NCBI GenBank assembly: GCA_000708835.1
Contig: DF237011.1
Span: 124,001 to 188,000, forward strand
Source: Klebsormidium nitens
Taxonomy: Eukaryota; Streptophyta; Klebsormidiophyceae; Klebsormidiales; Klebsormidiaceae
Direction of reading: 5' to 3'
DNA: 64,000 nucleotides
Both the position numbers and the translations under genes were made by a program. Shown piece by piece: positions 58,899 to 64,000 of the stretch (position 1 is its first letter; every line of letters begins with the position of its first letter). The notes under the pieces were generated by a model, which worked only from the letters and a program-made list of their open reading frames with translations, had not been told where the DNA came from and did not search any database.

Positions 58899-61812
58899 AT
58901 TTTACCAATGCCGTGGTGGAAGCCGCAAGCTCGCAGCCTACTGGTCCTTCAGACCTTCTTCACAGAATACCGGTGACCTCAGAAGCCCAGAGCTTAGCTA
59001 AACAAGCTGGCGAGTCAACATCTACAAGGCGAATGTTTCTACACTTGTATAGTAATATCGTTCTGCTGCTGAGTTGCTGAACAGTGAAAGAAACCAGCTG
59101 ATGTGAACAGTGAAAGCTGGTATCCTGTTTTTGAGCTAGGCAAGTCTGAGTACCGGTAGGTACCGACAAAGCGGCCGTCTCTTCGCGCCTCCAAGCTCCG
59201 GTTACTGCAGCATGGATACGCCTGGCCGGCGTACAACAAGTTAAGCCAGTTATGTACGGTTAGTTACATTGTTCGAGTTACCCTGCATTCACAACTAGCA
59301 CGTACATAGCAGTTCTGCTTTAACCTTTGGGTTATGTCAGTCAGGATACCCCCGTGAATCGATCGATCGATCGATCATGCAATCAATGAAGTCACCAGCC
59401 CGTCAATTCTGGAAGAACCGCCACTCAAATCGTTACCAATCCGAATATGTACTGACAACGGTGCATCAGGCGGGGCGGCGCCGTGGGCAATCAAGATCGG
59501 ACGGGTCGGACTCGTGCCGGTGACGTTTCCCGGCTCCGGCACCGTCGATGACCTTTTGTGCGCGTGTCCAAGTTGGTTACTCGGCTCGGTTGCATGTAAT
59601 AAGAAGATATTTTCAAATTGAGTAAGCCAAACTGATTATCTGATTATAAGATACTACCAGAGAGGGTAAGCTCATATTAGCTTTCAGTGACTAATGTCAC
59701 TAGAAATCTAAAAATCGGGGTTACCTTCGCGCTTCCTTCGCGTCTGCGGCCGGGCTGTTGTCAGTATTGGGACTACCTACTCTATTACCAAGAGCGTACC
59801 CGCTCTTCTCATGAAAATAAACTTGAATACCTATAAGGCATTGTGACCTATAAGGTACTGTTTCCTGTAAGAGGACTGTACACTTGGATGGTGGGCGGAG
59901 GTTGCGCGGTCGTACCCAGCGCTGCGCGGTGCGTACCCGAGAAGCAACCGGGCCTGCCCTGGGACATTAGGGTCTCGCAAGCAACCGGGTGACAAGCAGG
60001 CACTTCCCAGTGACATTAGGGTCGGTCGGTCACATTACCCTAGGTTTTTAGTGTTGCCCGGGGCCTAACGTGTACAAAATTCCTCTACGGCTGAAGAGTT
60101 TCCTTATAAGGAACAGTACCTTATAGGTATTAAACTTTATGGTTATCTCTTCTCCTCTTCCATGTGCAGAACCTGTGCAGAATTGAACGTCGCTCCAGCG
60201 GCTCGTACGGCCGGAGTCGTTGTAGCACCTAGTAGCCAATGTGAAGTAGGAGTACCACGGGGTAGACATGAATGCGAGCCGGATTCGCGCGGCTTGCATC
60301 AGTAACCATACACCACCTGAAGCCCCCTGACTCGTTCCAGTGGCCCGTGGAGCTAGGCCCGCCAGATTGCATGGGGCCACTGGGGCGCAACATTGAACAA
60401 CCTACCTGGGTGGTAGCTTGTACCAAAGCCTTCCTCCTTCAATGCCCTTGGACTCATGCCGTGGGCCGCCACAGCTAGAACTTTAGGAGGAGAGGAGGAG
60501 GAGAGGCAAGCTAGATTTCAATGAGTTTTGTTTCCGTAAGGAGTATTGTACGTGGCACTCCCGTGGCACTGTGGGGCACTGTCTAGTAGCTTCTTGCTCA
60601 CTGCACCCGAAATCATGACAGTGCACAGTTCCGCCTAGTCTTGGATTGAACATCTTTCCACCTTAGCAGTAACCAGGCAATTATGTGCGCCACAATGGTT
60701 GGCTGCTCCCATGATGGCCAGGCTGCCCACTCGTTTCCCCGCCGGCAGCGAAAGTCCCCTCGCCAATTCATCACTCGGAGACATTAAGGTCACTATGCTC
60801 CAACCTAGTGACCGTCCCTGCGGGACATATCTTAGCACAACGAGACAGCCCAGTGCAAGGGCGTCGGTGGGTGGGGTGTTCTACGATTGCTTGTGTACGT
60901 TACCTAAACCTTTCGGTGCATTCAATTGAGCGGGACGAGATAGAAAATATGCGCTTCAACATACCATGTTTCCGAAGTTCACAAGCCATGGTTAAAGGTC
61001 GACTAAGTTGCTGAAATATGGAACAAGGATCTGCTTCGATTTCTACCTAAATGGATCATAGCAAGATAAACATTCGAATCGTCAAGTTGTCCGGTCTCAT
61101 CAATTTTCTGTAAGCCTTTAGTGTCCTCAAGCCATGCACACAGCCGCCTGCACAATCATGTGTGGCGCTCCTACTAGTAGGTAGTCAAGCTTCTAGGCCC
61201 GCTGATGCGGTTACGGGCGGTCTTACACACAGGCTGGCAGGACCGTAGCGGAACGCAGTAACCACTCAACTTTATGCATGCCTAGTCAAGGCTATATTGC
61301 AAGCAATAAATACTGATTTCGAAAACCCAAGGTGAAACATCTTCAGATCGCAAGACCACCGAAGTCTCCTCCAAGACTGGACCCCAACAAACGCTTCTTC
61401 AACTCCAGATTCAACCCTCCCATTGAGCTAGCTCACCCCTCTCCTGCAAAGCAAATGACGAAACAAGGTCACCGTAAGCTTCGCTAAGTATAGCCAACGG
61501 ACTGACAAACCTTTGGCAGGGTAGCAAGTTTGCACAACAAGCAGACAAGTCAACGTTGTGTTTTTCTCTCACCGACTATTGTAACAACTCAGTCACGACT
61601 CGTTCAGACCACCAGAGCTCTCAAAGGTATGATCTCGAATAGATGCCCATATTACAATGACGCTTCGTCTAGGGATCAGAGCCTGGTCGTCTTAAGAGGG
61701 CCTTGTTCAAAGGACAGTTTGCATTCAAATGAGCGAAGTCATGACCTTTCTAAATCATGATCTGAACTTTCGTATCACCAGCCCGCCGCCCAGTTCCGAC
61801 TAAGACCGACAG
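58899..61812. other. Intergenic region upstream of the NTPase gene
   Basis: About 2.9 kb with no supported gene. It contains an ATCG microsatellite at 59358-59376, an inverted-repeat element at 59846-60128, and dense palindromic words. Downstream exons of the bromodomain gene could lie here but none was identified. Confidence 0.4.
59846..60128. mobile_element. Short inverted-repeat (MITE-like) element
   Basis: The left end ACCTATAAGGTACTGTTTCC matches the reverse complement of the right end ACCTATAAGGTACTGTTCC. Weaker inverted similarity continues to GTACAC on both sides (about 50 bp arms). The interior has no open reading frame of note and holds two GTGACATTAGGGTC-like direct repeats. An extra half-copy of the end (ATACCTATAAGG) lies just outside on the left. 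Confidence 0.6.
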
Positions 61813-63467
61813 TCATGACCAGATTGTCCAAAGATTGGACGTGCGTGTGATCCCGCAACTCACCATCTCGAGTTCCGCTGTGAACAACTCCATGAGCTGA
61901 TCGGCCCGGGCAACGATTGCAGGGAAGGAGTCCTTGCAGAACGTGTGTGCGTTTTGCCGTATCAACTCCATGTCATCCCGCAAAGTCGACACTGTGTAGT
62001 CCGAGCCCGCAACCTTGTTGAAGATGGTCGACAGACTCATGGGCCTGAAAGAAGGAAGAAAGATGAAACGGTAGTTTTTCGAGACGGGTCTGACCTCTCC
62101 CTATGGGCCTGAAAGAAGAAACAAAGATGAAACGACACTTCTCCGGGACGATTTTGACCTCTCCCTATGGGCCTGGAAGAAGAAAGAAAGATGAAACGGT
62201 ACTCTCCAGGAAGATTTTGACCTCTCCCTGCGCGGAACTGGCTCAACACCGGAAAGTCGATACCTTTCGAGCAAAGATCCGGACCAACTCGAGATGTAAG
62301 CATCAAGTGCTTCGCCCAGGATTCTCATACTTCGAATTTGCTTGAGATTGTGCACCCAGTTTGATTTCGATATGAAGCGAAATCAAACATTCAAGTTTCC
62401 ATTAGAGCGCTCTCAGTGAAGCGAGTCTCCAGTCATTACGGGCAGTGGAAACTAAGGGCAGATCAAGCAGATCTCCGGGACGAGTATGGCTTCCTAGCTA
62501 GGTGCGGCTTTCAAGGACCGACGGATGATGTCTTTTGTCGTCCTTCTGACAAGGTAAGGAGGCGGGACCCCAGAACTTCTGACCAATCCGCTACATGGGC
62601 CAGAAGCTCTCACAGCAACGAGTATTGCCAGTCAAGAAGCGAACAAGCTGCAAAACGCGACCAATCTTTGTCTCAAGAAGAGCCATGGCTTGGATGCCAT
62701 ACGCAGTTTTTCATCGACGAAGGCTTGAAGACATGAAGGCCGGTAAAAAACGATGCAATCATCATGTGGAGATTGAGATTGAACATAGAGAAAATGCAGA
62801 GATATCGGTCCGCTCAAGAGCCTAGCAAGAAAGTACACAGAACTTCCATAGCGATTGCGTACCTGGAGATAACCTTGCTATACCCCGGCGCCACTTTCTC
62901 CGACACCAGGTCCCGGAAGTCTTGAGCGCACTCAGCCTTCTCTAACCTCTCCAGTATCCGCCTGATGATCCTGTTGCGCTCCAGCTGCCTTTGTCTTGAC
63001 GTGTAAGTGAACGGGGGGTGCGAAACAGGGGATGGGTTGGCACCATGCACGCTTCTGACATGCTTCTTAGACCGCTCCTCTTCAGAGTCCCGCAACCTCT
63101 TGGATCCACCCCCCTGAGAGCCTTTGATATCGCTGCTGACCACTATTATGCCAAAGGCGTCATAGATGTGACCCAAAAGGGCCTCCGTGGAGACTTGCTT
63201 GCCGCGCACGTCGCTTTTCCCCGTGAGAATGAGAAACAGCAGACGGAGGGTTGGGCCGTGCAACGGCGCGAGCGCAGACCTGTCGACCTGCGACCCCGTT
63301 TCGAGAACTTCCCCGCGGAGCTTTTCGGGGCCTCGCTGTTTGATGAGCCCCTCCAAAGCGTAGAGAAGCTGCTTCCCGTTGTCGCCTGCCAGAGAGTGGT
63401 CCAACGTCGTCCAGGAGTCGGGATGGTAAAGGAGGTCGTGTAGACTCGTCTCAGCGCGCGCAGAAAG
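61813..63467 (-). CDS. Bromodomain protein (partial; upstream exons beyond the window)
   Basis: Two exons are clear: 62863-63467 and 61864-62044. They join as ISR-PMSLSTIFNK through CTCCAG|GCCCATG in correct phase. If the donor at 61862-61863 is not used, the frame ends at a stop at 61813. The bromodomain starts around ERLEKAECAQDFRDLVSEKV and continues VAPGYSKVISRPMSLSTIF. It ends with MELIRQNAHTFCKD, where the Asn of NAxxF/Y is the acetyl-lysine-binding residue, followed by helix C. The segment before it is hydrophobic-helical (LSARAETSLHDLLYHPDSWT, LLFLILTGKS), followed by a basic, probably nuclear-localising stretch (GGSKRLRDSEEERSKKH). Inferred chromatin reader of acetylated histones. 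The acceptor at 63468-63469 shows that earlier exons lie above 63467. Confidence 0.8.
62041..62232 (-). repeat. Acceptor-side tandem array upstream of the second bromodomain exon
   Basis: Three 63-bp copies start at 62041, 62104 and 62167. On the minus strand each has a long pyrimidine tract (CATCTTTCTTTCTTC) and the acceptor CAG|GCCCAT. The exon-proximal copy is the real acceptor (GCCCATGAG, PMS); the two others read GCCCATAGG. Confidence 0.9.
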
Positions 63468-64000
63468 CTGCAAGAATGAACAACCCCGCAAGTTACAAAG
63501 AGCTTGCCTTCTTTTACGAAACTTGGCTACTAGATATGTATTCAAACGTCTGAGCTGACCCCAAGCGACTGACACACACGAACGTCTGGACAAGAACCGA
63601 CGGAAAAGCACGTTCTCCGTCTCAAAAAGGGGACTCGATCAAACTTTTTCTGGGACCAAGTAAAACCCTGCTACATGCGACTAATTCAGGCCCCACATTT
63701 TGTTGTCAATGAATTTGAAGGCTGCCCACGCTGCTCTCTTCTTGCATGACATATGGCACACGGGAAGCAAAATAGCTGACCGAAAGTTGAAAGAAACTTG
63801 TTTGAAGTTACAACACCAAAATCAGACTCATGCCTTCAACAGTGACCAAACATCCAGTGCCAAACTGGCGAATTGACCCTTATGACATGGGCGAATCGTT
63901 TAATTTCCGAACCCATTTCGGTGCCCAATCTGGACAACGTCCAAACCAAGGCGCCTTGCAGTGATGAAGCTGCAAAACAGGAACAAAGGTCCCTCCAGCC
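63468..64000 (-). other. Intron or upstream part of the bromodomain gene
   Basis: Sequence beyond the acceptor at 63468-63469 with no clear exon. It is taken as intron running off the right edge of the window. Confidence 0.4.

Noticed and set aside
754-62232. Reading the arrays as CRISPR-like or satellite repeats
   Set aside because: Every array includes a real exon edge and diverges with distance; spacers are not unique and the units differ from gene to gene.
63018-63443. 141-codon plus-strand open frame
   Set aside because: Antisense of the bromodomain exon; no plausible motifs or splice context on the plus strand.

Overview
This is a eukaryotic, green-plant-lineage nuclear window: intron-rich genes with short exons, GT-AG introns, and no operons. 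The gene content points to a streptophyte, most likely a charophyte-grade alga such as Klebsormidium or an early land plant. It includes a plant-type ERD2-like receptor with the long N-terminus, a double-WHy LEA_2 protein, a cinnamoyl-CoA-reductase-like SDR, an ascorbate-oxidase-like multicopper oxidase, Sec61 gamma and a bromodomain protein. The organism is an inference from protein features, not from a database match. All gene models were built by hand by joining exons whose splice sites, phases and protein motifs agree.

Layout. 0.9-5 kb: minus-strand membrane protein of unknown family (signal sequence, acidic region, Ig-like beta-sandwich, transmembrane helix). 5.7-11 kb: plus-strand 7-exon SDR (CCR/DFR-like). 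13-22.7 kb: minus-strand 12-exon multicopper oxidase, 615 aa, complete. 23.8-24.2 kb: foldback MITE-like element just upstream of the 24.4-29.2 kb plus-strand 5-exon LEA_2 gene (345 aa). 31.3-32.7 kb: minus-strand SEC61G (69 aa), head to head with the 33.5-39.5 kb plus-strand 6-exon ERD2-like gene (275 aa). 41.9-46 kb: minus-strand coiled-coil coding remnants with frame switches. 49-58.9 kb: minus-strand 11-exon P-loop NTPase fused to a PD-(D/E)XK-like nuclease domain (about 1036 aa, Crinkler/RHS-like). 61.8-63.5 kb: minus-strand bromodomain gene running off the right edge. Intergenic blocks separate convergent pairs (11-13, 29-31 kb) and divergent pairs (5, 23, 33 kb).

The outstanding feature is not a gene. 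In six of the eight apparently functional genes (and in the coiled-coil remnant), introns carry tandem arrays of splice-site-plus-exon-edge copies. Each unit of roughly 63-180 bp contains one exon boundary, its splice site and some flanking intron. The arrays always lie on the intron side, so the true exon is the outermost copy. They occur at acceptors (unknown membrane gene, SDR exons 3 and 6, LEA_2 exons 3 and 5, ERD2-like exons 2, 3 and 6, bromodomain exon) and at donors (membrane gene, oxidase exons 2, 4, 8 and 11, LEA_2 exon 4, ERD2-like exon 5). Several copies keep consensus splice sites and reading frame, and one is a complete in-frame alternative terminal exon of the ERD2-like gene. 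The palindrome TGACGTCA occurs about 21 times, all within 1-47 kb and often inside or beside these arrays. SEC61G and the NTPase-nuclease gene lack recognisable arrays, which suggests a different history, at least for the latter.

Functionally, SEC61G (ER translocon) and the ERD2-like receptor share a short divergent promoter region and both serve the early secretory pathway. The oxidase and the unknown membrane protein are predicted clients of that pathway. The LEA_2 protein fits desiccation tolerance.
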